Positions 50,523 to 59,292 of a stretch of 64,000 nt of DNA are shown here, in pieces. Under the pieces are notes generated by a model. It worked only from the letters and a program-made list of their open reading frames with translations. It was not told the origin of the DNA and ran no database searches. The position numbers and the translations under genes were made by a program. Numbering within the stretch: the stretch's first letter is position 1; every line of letters starts with the position of its first letter. Location: contig NZ_FRBX01000009.1 in assembly GCF_900142715.1 (NCBI RefSeq), positions 1 to 64,000 on the forward strand. The letters are read 5' to 3'. The DNA is from Flavobacterium pectinovorum (GTDB lineage Bacteria > Bacteroidota > Bacteroidia > Flavobacteriales > Flavobacteriaceae).

Positions 50523-51644
50523 ATGATTTACCTTGACAACAATGCAACTACCCGTTTAGATGATCGCGTATTAAATACTATGCTTCCGTACTTTACAGAA
50601 AATTATGCAAATGCAGGAAGCGCTCATCTTGCAGCATTAACTGTAAGTGAAGCTGTCGCTAACGCGGCATGGCAAACGGCAAATTTGATTGGTGCCAAAG
50701 AAGAAGAAATCATCTTTACATCGGGTGCAACCGAAGCTATAAATCTCGCCATTAAAGGTCTTGCTAATCAGTATCGTAAACATATTGTTACAATTGTAAC
50801 AGAACACAAAGCTGTACTCAATACCTGCGAATTTATGGAAAGTATTGGGTTTGAAGTCACCTATTTACAGGTGGGTTCTGATGGTGTTTTAGATCTTAAT
50901 GTTTTAAATGAATCAATTACAGATAAAACACTGATTGTCATCGTAATGATAATCAATAATGAAACTGGTATAACTCAAAATATTGAAGCGATTTCTGAAC
51001 TCGCTCACGCCAAAAATGCATTGTTTATGTGTGATGCTACACAGGCAATTGGAAAAATTCCGGTTGATGTCGAAAAACTAAAAATTGATCTTTTGCCCCT
51101 TTCTGCCCATAAATTTTATGGTCCAAAAGGTGTTGGTGCTTTGTACATTTCGGCGAAAGCCAAATTAAAATTATTGCCTCAGCTACATGGCGGGGAACAA
51201 CAGCGAAAATTGCGAAGCGGAACATTAAATGTACCCGGAATTATTGGTTTAGGTAAAGCTAGTGAAATTGCTGTTAATGAATTAGAAAGTGATCAAAAAA
51301 GAATTACAAAATTGAGAGATAAACTGGAAAATGGCCTGCTAAATTTTGAAGGTTCATTTGTAAACGGAAATACTGAAAACCGAATTTACAATACTACTAA
51401 TATTTGTTTTCCGGGTGTTGTTTCCGAAACTTTAATTCTCGCTTTACAGGATATTTCTGTTTCTAATGGAGCTTCTTGTTCGGCAGTAACATCTAAACCT
51501 TCGCATGTTTTAAAAGCAATGGGGTTATCTGATGATGATGCTTTGAGTTCGATACGTTTTAGTTTGGGAAGATTTACTACTGAAACGGAAATTGATTTGG
51601 CTATTGAAAGGATTTTGGATTTGGCGAAAAAACTACGTGTTTAG
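50523..51644 (+). CDS. Cysteine desulfurase (NifS/IscS family)
   Basis: A 373-residue PLP enzyme that takes sulfur from cysteine as a persulfide. MIYLDNNATTRLD starts the fold, K197 in SAHKFYGPKG binds PLP, and the persulfide-forming C319 is in GASCSAVTSKPSHVL. The position between a molybdenum hydroxylase operon and the XdhC/MocA genes suggests it supplies the terminal sulfur of the molybdenum cofactor. General iron-sulfur assembly remains possible. It is transcribed away from the hydroxylase operon. Confidence 0.92.
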   Translation: MIYLDNNATTRLDDRVLNTMLPYFTENYANAGSAHLAALTVSEAVANAAWQTANLIGAKEEEIIFTSGATEAINLAIKGLANQYRKHIVTIVTEHKAVLNTCEFMESIGFEVTYLQVGSDGVLDLNVLNESITDKTLIVIVMIINNETGITQNIEAISELAHAKNALFMCDATQAIGKIPVDVEKLKIDLLPLSAHKFYGPKGVGALYISAKAKLKLLPQLHGGEQQRKLRSGTLNVPGIIGLGKASEIAVNELESDQKRITKLRDKLENGLLNFEGSFVNGNTENRIYNTTNICFPGVVSETLILALQDISVSNGASCSAVTSKPSHVLKAMGLSDDDALSSIRFSLGRFTTETEIDLAIERILDLAKKLRV

Positions 51645-51649
51645 GATTT

Positions 51650-51775
51650 GCCACGAAGGCACTAAGGCACAATTTTTTTTCACCTATTAATCAACGACCG
51701 TATTGTGATTTCTCGTGCCTCGAAATGACAAACTTTGAAAACAAGAAACTTCGCGCCTTAGCGACTTAGCGGCAA
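51650..51775. repeat. Nested inverted repeat between desulfurase and MocA-like genes
   Basis: The outer shell TTTGCCACGAAGGCACTAAG (51650-51669) pairs with 51744-51775, which contains CGCCTTAGCGACTTAGCGGC. The interior carries GTGATTTCTCGTGCCTCGAA (51710-51729), an inverted copy of the words at 46294-46320. It lies between two convergent genes and may serve as a terminator for both. Confidence 0.75.
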
Positions 51776-51779
51776 ATCT

Positions 51780-52373
51780 TCAAATAAGCTTCTCATAATC
51801 TTCTATTGTATCGATATCGACATTACCTTTTTCGAAAGGAACGGCAACGACATCATCAATAAAACGGTTGATTATTTTTTTTGCACCTTCATGACCTTTC
51901 AATTCTAAAAGTTCATCGAAGTATTTTTTATTAAAAAGAACGGGAGTTCCTAATGTTTCAGAATAAGCTGATGCTGCAATTCCCTTTTCGTTATTTTGAT
52001 AATGATGAATTAAATCCTCAAAAATAGCAGTTGTTAAATAAGGCTGATCGCAAACGGCAAAAATACAGCTTTCACAATCCGGACATAAAAGCAATAGTTC
52101 TTTAAGTCCTTTGGCGATTGAAGTTGACATACCAGCTTGCCAATCTGAGTTAAAGCAAATTTTTATTTCATCACTATTAAGGCTTTTTTCTATTATTTCG
52201 TTATTTGATCCTGTTACCACGATAATAATTGAATCAGGAACCGATAAAGCTGCTGTAATTGTATTTTTTAAAAGCGTTGAGTTCTTATATTCCAATAATT
52301 GTTTGGGATGTCCTAATCTTGAAGAATTTCCTGCGGCCAGAATAATAATACCCATTTTTAAATCATTCGACAT
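51780..52373 (-). CDS. MocA-like molybdenum cofactor nucleotidyltransferase
   Basis: A protein of 197 residues from the ATG at 52373, which overlaps the end of the XdhC gene by 11 bases; the ATG at 52355 is an alternative. The nucleotide-binding motif IIILAAGNSSRLGHPKQLLE is at the N-terminus, and CIFAVCDQPYLTT carries the metal-binding Asp. Such enzymes attach CMP to molybdopterin to make the cytosine dinucleotide cofactor used by PaoABC-type enzymes. The adjacent XdhC-like gene and hydroxylase operon support this over a general sugar-nucleotide role. Confidence 0.85.
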   Translation of the reverse strand: MSNDLKMGIIILAAGNSSRLGHPKQLLEYKNSTLLKNTITAALSVPDSIIIVVTGSNNEIIEKSLNSDEIKICFNSDWQAGMSTSIAKGLKELLLLCPDCESCIFAVCDQPYLTTAIFEDLIHHYQNNEKGIAASAYSETLGTPVLFNKKYFDELLELKGHEGAKKIINRFIDDVVAVPFEKGNVDIDTIEDYEKLI

Positions 52374-53487
52374 AAGGCGCTGTGTTATGAATTTTTCCGG
52401 TTTTGTATTTGAGGGAAGTACCGGTTTTACCACTCATCATTGCTTTTATTTCGGCAACAATCGACAAGGCAATTTCTTCAGAAGTTTCGGCGCCAATATC
52501 AAGTCCGATTGGTCCATAAATACGATTTAATTGCTCTTCGGTTACTTTTATTCCTTCACTCAACAAATCATCGAGCATGCGGTTTAATTTTGTTTTCGGT
52601 CCCAGAATTCCAATATATCTACAATCGGTTTGCAAAAGCAATTTTAGCATTGCTAAATCGTATTTGTAATTGTGTGTAATTAATACAAAATAAGTTTGAT
52701 GGTCAATGTTTATATTTTCAAAGACCTGCTCCGGTTTTCCAACCAATATTTGTTTTGCTTCCGGAAATCGTTTTTTTGTTGCATGTGTGGCGCGGCCTTC
52801 GGCTATTGTAATTTCCCAGCCTGCTATTTCAACCATTTTTACAAGTGGCTGCACATCGTTCCCGGCTCCAACAATAATAAGTGAAACCGGTGGCGTTATG
52901 TATTCGATTAAGGCTTCGGTATTGTTGTTTTCATTTAGTTTTTTTAGCATCGTAAGCTTATCTTCTAAAACCTTTTTTGCATCCGGAAGAAGTTCAAAGG
53001 CTATGTTATTAGAACATAAAGGATCTGAATTTTCTCTGTAAAACAATATAGTTCCGTCTTGTCTTGCCTGTTTTTGCAATGAAAATAAAGTGCTAATTAT
53101 GGCAGGTTTTCTTTCTGCCTGCAATTGTTGTAAAAGCCGGATTGGGTTGTTTTCTAACGTTTCGTCTATATATTCAAAAAGAATATGAACAATTCCGTTG
53201 CAGCCTAATTGTAGTCCTACTTCAGCATCTTCATCGTTAGTGGTATTATATGTTATTAATTTATTTTGCTGCTGATGAATTGAGAGCAATGCTTTTCGAA
53301 GCGCATCGCCTTCTAAACAGCCACCGCTTATGGCTCCTGTTAGCAGACCGTCTTCGGTAACGAGCATGCGCGCACCGGGTTGTCTGTACGACGAACCTTC
53401 TACCTTAACAACTGTGGCCAATGCAGTCTTTTTTCCTGTGGCTTTTGCCTCTGAATATGCTTTAAGAATTTCGCTAATTTCTTTCAT
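52363..53487 (-). CDS. XdhC/CoxI family molybdenum enzyme maturation protein
   Basis: A 374-residue protein with an N-terminal XdhC_CoxI domain (GSSYRQPGARMLVTEDG, then AISGGCLEGD) and a C-terminal Rossmann domain beginning LIIVGAGNDVQPLVKM. XdhC-type proteins bind and sulfurate the molybdenum cofactor and insert it into the large subunit. It overlaps the MocA-like gene and lies near the hydroxylase operon and a cysteine desulfurase, giving a complete maturation set. Catalytic or cofactor-binding Cys in GGCLE is present. Confidence 0.9.
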   Translation of the reverse strand: MKEISEILKAYSEAKATGKKTALATVVKVEGSSYRQPGARMLVTEDGLLTGAISGGCLEGDALRKALLSIHQQQNKLITYNTTNDEDAEVGLQLGCNGIVHILFEYIDETLENNPIRLLQQLQAERKPAIISTLFSLQKQARQDGTILFYRENSDPLCSNNIAFELLPDAKKVLEDKLTMLKKLNENNNTEALIEYITPPVSLIIVGAGNDVQPLVKMVEIAGWEITIAEGRATHATKKRFPEAKQILVGKPEQVFENINIDHQTYFVLITHNYKYDLAMLKLLLQTDCRYIGILGPKTKLNRMLDDLLSEGIKVTEEQLNRIYGPIGLDIGAETSEEIALSIVAEIKAMMSGKTGTSLKYKTGKIHNTAPYVE

Positions 53488-53620
53488 AATGGTAAATGCC
53501 TTCTAACAAAAATAAGGGATTTAAATAATTTTTACCACAAAGTCTGCAAAGTTTTCTAAAGAAATAATCTCGCAATCCTAATCAAGATCAAAAGTGATAT
53601 TTACCAAATAAACGAAACAA

Positions 53621-53660
53621 AAAAGAGTTAAAATGTCCAGGCGAACATTTTAACTCTTTT
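53621..53660. terminator. Terminator between NlpE-like and XdhC genes
   Basis: A 16-bp perfect stem AAAAGAGTTAAAATGT (53621-53636) with 53645-53660 around an 8-base loop. It lies 25 bases after the NlpE-like stop codon on the minus strand and is followed there by TTTTGTTTC. Confidence 0.75.
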
Positions 53661-53684
53661 ACTTCTTTGCTAATAATTATTTTG

Positions 53685-54152
53685 TTAATGAATAATCGTC
53701 AGTGAATAATTGAGGTCTGATTTAATTATTTTTCGATTATCCAATAAATAAATCTTTTCACGATTATTACTATAACTGCCGTAATAAATCTGTTGTGCTT
53801 GGGGTTTATCCCAATTTAGTACATAAATTGTTCCATCTGCATCATCTTCCAAACCTCTTTCGAGATTAAAATTACCTTTTTCTGTAAATTCTTTTTTGGG
53901 TACTTTTCCTTGGTAAGTACTTGATAATTCAAATTTATGACTTTCTATCGTTCCATCTCCTTCATAAATTTTCAAAACTGTTTCGATCCCTTCACAATCT
54001 GCACAAGGAATTACGCCTTTATAAATTGTAGCCTGGTCCGAAACATTGCTGTTCATTTCAACATCTTCCGTCTCTACAACTTTTTCACTTTTTTTAGAAT
54101 TACACGCAAAAAATTGCGCTGTAACAACTAGTACCAATAATAATTTTTTCAT
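53685..54152 (-). CDS. NlpE-like copper resistance/envelope stress lipoprotein
   Basis: A 155-residue lipoprotein with a lipobox ending near C17 (AQFFACNSKKSE). The motif IPCADCEGIETVLKIYEGDG contains the CxxC of the NlpE N-terminal domain, and STYQGK and TEKGNFN belong to the same beta-barrel. In E. coli NlpE senses surface contact and lipoprotein stress. Here only one domain is present, as in many Bacteroidota homologues. The gene is monocistronic. Confidence 0.85.
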   Translation of the reverse strand: MKKLLLVLVVTAQFFACNSKKSEKVVETEDVEMNSNVSDQATIYKGVIPCADCEGIETVLKIYEGDGTIESHKFELSSTYQGKVPKKEFTEKGNFNLERGLEDDADGTIYVLNWDKPQAQQIYYGSYSNNREKIYLLDNRKIIKSDLNYSLTIIH

Positions 54153-54723
54153 GACCTTTTTTAAACAAAAGAAAGAATATTCTTAGATTTAAAATTTGAT
54201 TTAACAAAACTTTATGGTTTAAAAAAATATAATTCTACTAAATCTATTTTAAAATTTACGATAAATTCTAAAAAAGCCACGTTTTATTACATTAATAAAA
54301 AACATAAATTAAAGCCCAATTTTGTCTTTTATCCTTTAATGTTTAGTATTTGTAAAATAATTACTCAATGTAGATTTTTTCTTTCTGGCTTATAAGACTT
54401 TGACAAGCCCCTGACTGCTGTACTTTTCTATTCTTTTCTTTCTTGTATTCATCGTGAGATACTTGATAAAATGCGACTTTATACAAGCATTTTTTTTTAC
54501 TGTTTTTAAGCCTTTTACCAATTCAATTCCAATAATCTTAATACTAAATTTGGGATAGAATCCTGAGAAATATTTTTATTTTTTTTGAATCTGTATTACA
54601 AAATTTTAATTCAAAATCACATAAAATTCAAAATATTGGTTTATAAAAATATCCAATAAACCTCTGTTCCCAGAATGCTTAATTCTTGTGTGAACCCAAA
54701 TTAGTTTAACCAATACAAAACCG
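54153..54723. other. 571-base gap without a clear feature
   Basis: AT-rich DNA between a minus-strand and a plus-strand gene, so it holds the promoters of both. A 12-base palindrome AAGAATATTCTT lies at 54173-54184, 20 bases upstream of the NlpE-like ATG, and a weak GTTTTATTA/TAATAAAAAAC pairing lies at 54281-54303. I found no credible gene or complete consensus promoter. Confidence 0.4.
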
Positions 54724-55744
54724 ATGAAAAAAATCTCTTACTTTCATAGCCTGACACCAGAATCGCAGGATCTATTTTTACGTAATATAAACGGAGAACT
54801 CATCAATAATAAAATAATTTCTATTCCTGAGACAATTGGTCACGGGCACTATTATTTTACTCCTGTAAAAAGCTACATATCTGCCATTTATATGGATTTT
54901 ACAACAAAAATCCCACTTAAAATACACAGATATAAATCCGATAATGAATTGTATATTTTTCACTTTGATTTAAGTGACGAAGCCAACTCAATTAGGGTTA
55001 ATAAATCAAATTATAAAATAGGCTCCAATAAAGGCTCTGGTGTTCTTGTAATAGATAATCAGACCGATAGTTCTTTTCAGCCTGTTGTTGGCAAAAGAAT
55101 ATTGGCTTTACGGCTCTTGGTTGATAAAAATAAAATGGATTTTTTTTTAAAGAACAGACCTATTGGTCGTCTTTCAAAATCGAAAATTATAACCTCGCAA
55201 AAATTCGTTTATTATTATAATCAAATAGACAGCAAAAGTATTCTTGCTTTAAGATCTATTATGAATAAATCTATTTTTGAACTCTCGTTTGATTCTTATT
55301 TAAAAGGTATTTCTTTAAAATTACTGGCTAATTTTTTAAACAAACAAGAACATTTGGAAGAGGAAAAAACTATAATTAGTAAAACCGACAGCCAAAGGAT
55401 CCTCAAAACAAAAAACTATATATTGAAGAATTTACACGAGCCGTTTCCTTCTATTTTATTTTTGGCAAATATGGCAGGAATGTCTGTTACGAAATATAAA
55501 ATACTGTTTAAAAAACATTTAGCAACAACTCCAAAAAAAAATATACGTTAAAGAAAAATTTTTACTTGCCAAAAAAATGATTGAAAGCGGTAAATATAGT
55601 TTGTTGTCTGAGGTAATGTATGAACTTAATTACTACAACTTAAATTACTTTAAAACCCAGTATACTATCTTTTTTAGAAAAAGTCCAACGAAATATTTTC
55701 CCAGAAACATAAAAAATAAAATAACCAATGATAGCGAAAACTAA
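54724..55744 (+). pseudogene. AraC-family regulator broken by a frameshift
   Basis: The first frame (54724-55551) gives 275 residues: a long N-terminal domain and the first helix-turn-helix (FPSILFLANMAGMSVTKYK), then stops after ATTPKKNIR. One base in the run of nine A at 55533-55541 shifts the frame. Dropping one A restores TPKKIYVKEKFLLAKKMIES and a full second helix-turn-helix (SEVMYELNYYNLNYFKTQY) to a stop at 55744. The restored protein would be about 339 residues, close to its neighbour at 57252. It could be a pseudogene, a phase-variable switch, slippage-rescued, or a sequencing error. The terminator follows the second stop. Confidence 0.8.
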
Positions 55745-55772
55745 CAGCAAACAAAAACGTAATATTTAACCC

Positions 55773-55805
55773 AAAAGCCATCTCAAAATCAGATGACTTT
55801 TTTTG
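55773..55805 (+). terminator. Terminator of the frameshifted AraC gene
   Basis: AAAAGCCATCT (55773-55783) pairs, with one mismatch, with AGATGACTTTT (55791-55801) and is followed by T. It follows the restored stop at 55744, which supports the longer frame as the original gene. Confidence 0.75.
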
Positions 55806-55946
55806 GAATGAAAACAAAATAACTATTTCTAAAATTATTCTTTCTGTAACTTTTTACTAAAATATTTTACTGTCTATTTTTATATGCTTATTAAAAGTTT
55901 GATAATTCGAAACAAAAACAGATTAGCAACACTCCTAAATAGTTAT

Positions 55947-55982
55947 AAAAAAATCCCAGTTCTTTATAAACTGGGATTTTTA
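55947..55982. terminator. Terminator of the secreted-protein gene
   Basis: A stem AAAAATCCCAGTT/AACTGGGATTTTT around a 7-base loop, T-flanked on both sides, 35 bases after the minus-strand gene's stop codon. Confidence 0.85.
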
Positions 55983-56016
55983 AATTGTAGACTTGTATTA
56001 GAACATCACAGTGTAA

Positions 56017-56838
56017 TTATTTCACTAAAATGAATCGGGCATAATCTACCGTCATTCTTGTTATTAAATCTGTAGTATTGGCAGTTAAACGAAAAGTAAC
56101 AGCCTTAGTAGCATTACTTACTGTACCGGTACTCCATGAAGAACCTGTAGTAGTTAAAACGGTAAGCTTCCCATCGTTAAAAAATATACGACCAGATACT
56201 ATTATGTCACCTACTGATCCTCCCCAGTTAAAATAATCCGGCCAGGTCTTGCCACCATCTTCCGACAACATAATTCGAGTTCCCCAGACTCCGGCTCCCT
56301 GACTTCTGTAAACACGAAAACTGAATTCTATGGAACCGCTGTTCTTAGTCAACGCACCAACAGGAATAGTGAAATCTTTATAAATAGAAGGCTTTTGGCT
56401 GTTAAGCGGCTCATTCCATCCATATCCAGGTATTTGACCAGGGTTTTCAGTATCATGCATTAATACATACGAAGTAGCAACAGGCTCAGGAACTACAGGA
56501 GTTGGAGGAGCCGCTGGGTTTAATTTAACCCACGCAGCCAAAATTTCATCATAAGTATAAAACCCGTTTCCATCTATAAACCTTGCTGTATCTGCTTGTG
56601 TTCCCGTTGATATATCCGTTACATAAATTAATGTTGAAGTTTTTACTCCAACCATAGATTGAGCTCTTTCTCTATCAACTCTTGGTACTAATAACCCATC
56701 AGGCTCAGTAGCTGTACCTGTTGGCTTTATAGCTGTAATATCTAATGTTGCTTTAGGCGTTCTTGTACTAATACCCATTTGGGCAAACATTGAACCTGAA
56801 AATAGCCACATGGCTGCAAAAAAATAGTTTTTAATCAT
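56017..56838 (-). CDS. Secreted protein of unknown function
   Basis: A 273-residue protein with a signal peptide (about 1-19, ending SGSMFAQ). Residues 20-110 (MGISTRTPKATLDITA, then DGLLVPRVDRERAQSM and GFYTYDEILAAWVKLN) match a module common at the start of flavobacterial surface proteins, often tail- or adhesin-like. The proline-rich linker PAAPPTPVVPEPVA leads to a 150-residue beta-rich domain with GGKTWPDYFNWGG and a C-terminal VDYARFILVK; I do not recognise it. No type IX secretion signal is evident. It lies between two AraC-type regulators, pointing to regulated expression. Confidence 0.7.
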   Translation of the reverse strand: MIKNYFFAAMWLFSGSMFAQMGISTRTPKATLDITAIKPTGTATEPDGLLVPRVDRERAQSMVGVKTSTLIYVTDISTGTQADTARFIDGNGFYTYDEILAAWVKLNPAAPPTPVVPEPVATSYVLMHDTENPGQIPGYGWNEPLNSQKPSIYKDFTIPVGALTKNSGSIEFSFRVYRSQGAGVWGTRIMLSEDGGKTWPDYFNWGGSVGDIIVSGRIFFNDGKLTVLTTTGSSWSTGTVSNATKAVTFRLTANTTDLITRMTVDYARFILVK

Positions 56839-57251
56839 TGTATTTAGTATTTATTAGTGTGCATTTATTCTCTTCATCACAAATAATAACTTTTACAGAA
56901 TATCTATAAATTCGGGTTATCCTGACAGAACTAAAGTTCCCCGATCAATCGACTTATTTAATTTTATTTTGTAAGATTATTATTATTTTACAAATAGCCG
57001 AAAAAATATTTTTTTAATCATTGAATAAAAGCCGTAAAAACAACAACTTAATTTTTATTTAAATTTTGTTGCTAAAAACACTAGCTATTTAACCAAATCA
57101 TTATCATCACATTCACAAGTAATTAGATAAAAAATAAATTTATGCTTAAAATAATGCTATTTAAAAGTAAAATTAAACTTACATTTATGAATGTGTTTAT
57201 TTGTAAATAATAGCCTATTTGACTAAACAATAGTTTAAATAATTACTCCTA
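56839..57251. other. 413-base divergent promoter gap
   Basis: AT-rich DNA between the secreted-protein gene and the second AraC gene, so it holds both promoters. TTACATTTATGAATGTG at 57179-57195 and TTTATTTGTAAATAATAG at 57197-57214 give overlapping short symmetries that could be regulator sites. I see no gene, full consensus promoter or large repeat here. Confidence 0.4.
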
Positions 57252-58229
57252 ATGAAAACGATTAGCTTATCTTACAGTGCAGACTTAAATTGGACAGCAT
57301 CATTAGCCGAGCAGCTTGATGGCAAAATTGAAAAAAACAACATCATTTCTTGTGAATCTATTTCTACAGGAGATCGCTTTTTTATGAACATTCAAAAAGG
57401 AGTTGTGGTATATTATCATAATACCATTACGCATGTAGATATAAGAATGATTCAAAAAAACAATACTGATGATTATATAGCTGTTTATTATATTTTGAGC
57501 GACCAATATTCAAAATATTTAAGCAACGACTTTTCTTTTGATATTGGCCGATGGCGCTATAATTTTTTAATTGTTGATAGCAAAGTAGAATCAACTTATT
57601 ATATAAAAGCTGGAACCAAAACATTGGCTTTGGCCCTATTCATTAAAAAAAGTGTAATGCAGTCATTTGCAAAAAACAACCGTTGTTGGTTTTCTGACCT
57701 CGACAAAATGCTCAATCCACCGGAAAATCTAATTATCAGGCTTGACAGAATGAGTAATGAAAGTATTCAGGAAATAAATGATCTGCGTAAATTAAAAGTT
57801 GGCGGTTTAGTATTCGAACTGTACCTTAAGGCAGCTGTGGAATTATTATTCTCTAATTATTTAAAAAAGGTAAGCACGAAAAGAACTATCATAGAAACTG
57901 ATGATTCTGATTTTGCAAATATTGTAGCTGCTAAACTTTTTCTAATTAATAATATTGAAGAACATTTTCCGAGTATAAAAAGCATATCGAACATTGCTAA
58001 TATGTCTGAATCTAAGTTTCAGCATTTATTTAAAAAAATAACAGGGACAACAGTTAATAATTATTTCATGCATAATAAATTAATAAGAGCCAAAGAACTT
58101 CTTGAAGAAAATGAATTAACTGTATCTGAAATTTCAGACAGGCTTCATTTTACCAATAGTTCTCATTTTGCTTCTACATTCAAAAAACATTTTGGCATTT
58201 TACCAAAACAATTTATCAAACAATTATAG
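57252..58229 (+). CDS. AraC-family transcriptional regulator
   Basis: A 325-residue regulator with a poorly conserved sensor region (1-215) and a C-terminal AraC domain (about 222-322). The two helix-turn-helices read IKSISNIANMSESKFQHLFK and VSEISDRLHFTNSSHFASTF, ending in KHFGILPKQF. It shares the domain plan, length and flanking helix signature with the frameshifted gene at 54724, so they are probably paralogues. Divergent to the secreted protein gene, it is the more likely intact regulator of it. Signal unknown. Confidence 0.9.
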   Translation: MKTISLSYSADLNWTASLAEQLDGKIEKNNIISCESISTGDRFFMNIQKGVVVYYHNTITHVDIRMIQKNNTDDYIAVYYILSDQYSKYLSNDFSFDIGRWRYNFLIVDSKVESTYYIKAGTKTLALALFIKKSVMQSFAKNNRCWFSDLDKMLNPPENLIIRLDRMSNESIQEINDLRKLKVGGLVFELYLKAAVELLFSNYLKKVSTKRTIIETDDSDFANIVAAKLFLINNIEEHFPSIKSISNIANMSESKFQHLFKKITGTTVNNYFMHNKLIRAKELLEENELTVSEISDRLHFTNSSHFASTFKKHFGILPKQFIKQL

Positions 58230-58378
58230 CTGTTTTCAAGTTTTCAGCTTTGATTTTGCAGATTTAATACACTGAATATTATTAAATAATTATTTTTTTC
58301 AGCAATATAATTTATATGATGAAGTTTTGTATTTTTATCAGGCAAAATAAAAATGTTACCTAACTTAAACCAATAATT

Positions 58379-58711
58379 ATGGGAAAATTTGTGATTACAA
58401 AAAGAGCCAACGGAGAATTTCAATTCAATTTAAAAGCGGGAAATGGCCAGACTATTTTAACCAGCGAAGGTTACAGCACAAAAGCAGCGTGCAATAACGG
58501 AATTGAATCTGTAAAAACAAATTCGCAGGATGATTCCAGATTCGACAAAAAAGAATCAAGTAATGGAAAACCTTATTTTAACTTAAAGGCGTCAAACGGT
58601 CAGATTATTGGCGCAAGTGAAATGTATGAAAGTACATCTGCCAGAGATAACGGAATCGCGTCTGTAAAAACAAATGCTCCTGACGCTGTTACAGACGATC
58701 AAACAGCATAA
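58379..58711 (+). CDS. YegP-like protein with two DUF1508 repeats
   Basis: A 110-residue protein made of two similar halves of about 50 residues. FQFNLKAGNGQTILTSEGY and PYFNLKASNGQIIGASEMY are the paired cores, each followed by NGIxSVKTN. The family (YegP/DUF1508) is small, stable and widely spread, often stress-linked, with no firm molecular role. It is monocistronic. Confidence 0.9.
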   Translation: MGKFVITKRANGEFQFNLKAGNGQTILTSEGYSTKAACNNGIESVKTNSQDDSRFDKKESSNGKPYFNLKASNGQIIGASEMYESTSARDNGIASVKTNAPDAVTDDQTA

Positions 58712-58728
58712 TTCTAAAATATTTAAAT

Positions 58729-58787
58729 AAACACGAATTTCACAAAACTAACACAGAAATTAGTGCAAATCTGTGAAATTCGTGTTT
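58729..58787. repeat. 16-bp inverted repeat between YegP-like and XRE genes
   Basis: AAACACGAATTTCACA (58729-58744) pairs perfectly with 58772-58787, with a smaller ACTAA/TTAGT stem inside. It lies between convergent genes and may act as a bidirectional terminator, and its CACGAATTTCAC word matches the one at 32455-32470. Confidence 0.75.
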
Positions 58788-58814
58788 AAAATAATTTATA
58801 ATAAATAGTTGGTT

Positions 58815-59201
58815 TTATATAGGTCCGAATTTTTTTTTGTACCGATACAATTCTTCTTCTGTTTTTTTTAGAAGTTTTTCGAGAAGCTTTATTTTATCTT
58901 CGTAAAGCGTTTTCAGGGTTTCGTTGTTATCCTGATTAATGAGGATACTACCGTTGTTATTTCCTTTTACATTATTAAAATTATTAAAGTACCTCTGACT
59001 GTCGAAACTAATGATATCTTCTACACTAACATCTAAAATACGGGCAATTTCAACCAATTTAATATAGGAAAGAACCGTTTTTCCTTTTTCAATTTTACTA
59101 TAACCCGCCTGGGTGACACCTAGTTGATCTGCCATATATTCCTGAGTGTAATTTTTTAACTCTCTAATACTTTTTATTTTGTTTTTTATTGAAGTGGCCA
59201 T
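58815..59201 (-). CDS. XRE-family helix-turn-helix regulator
   Basis: A 128-residue protein. The N-terminal HTH (about 10-64, with YTQEYMADQLGVTQAGYSKI) is the XRE/Cro type. An Asn-rich linker (FNNFNNVKGNNNGS) follows, and the C-terminal 45 residues have a coiled-coil pattern (LYEDKIKLLEKLLKKTEEEL), probably for dimerisation. It is not next to a toxin gene, so toxin-antitoxin function is not supported. The target is unknown. Confidence 0.9.
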   Translation of the reverse strand: MATSIKNKIKSIRELKNYTQEYMADQLGVTQAGYSKIEKGKTVLSYIKLVEIARILDVSVEDIISFDSQRYFNNFNNVKGNNNGSILINQDNNETLKTLYEDKIKLLEKLLKKTEEELYRYKKKFGPI

Positions 59202-59292
59202 AAACTTTATTTGGGGGGATGGTATAGCTATAACTGCAATGCATAATCTGAATTTGCTTCCAAATGTAGGTCAATGAAGCACTATTGATATG

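Noticed and set aside
52706..53041. A 111-codon frame opposite the XdhC gene
   Set aside because: Antisense shadow of a well-supported gene with no independent features.
58815..59201. XRE regulator as an antitoxin
   Set aside because: No toxin-like partner gene is adjacent; the neighbour is a small membrane protein with no toxin motif.
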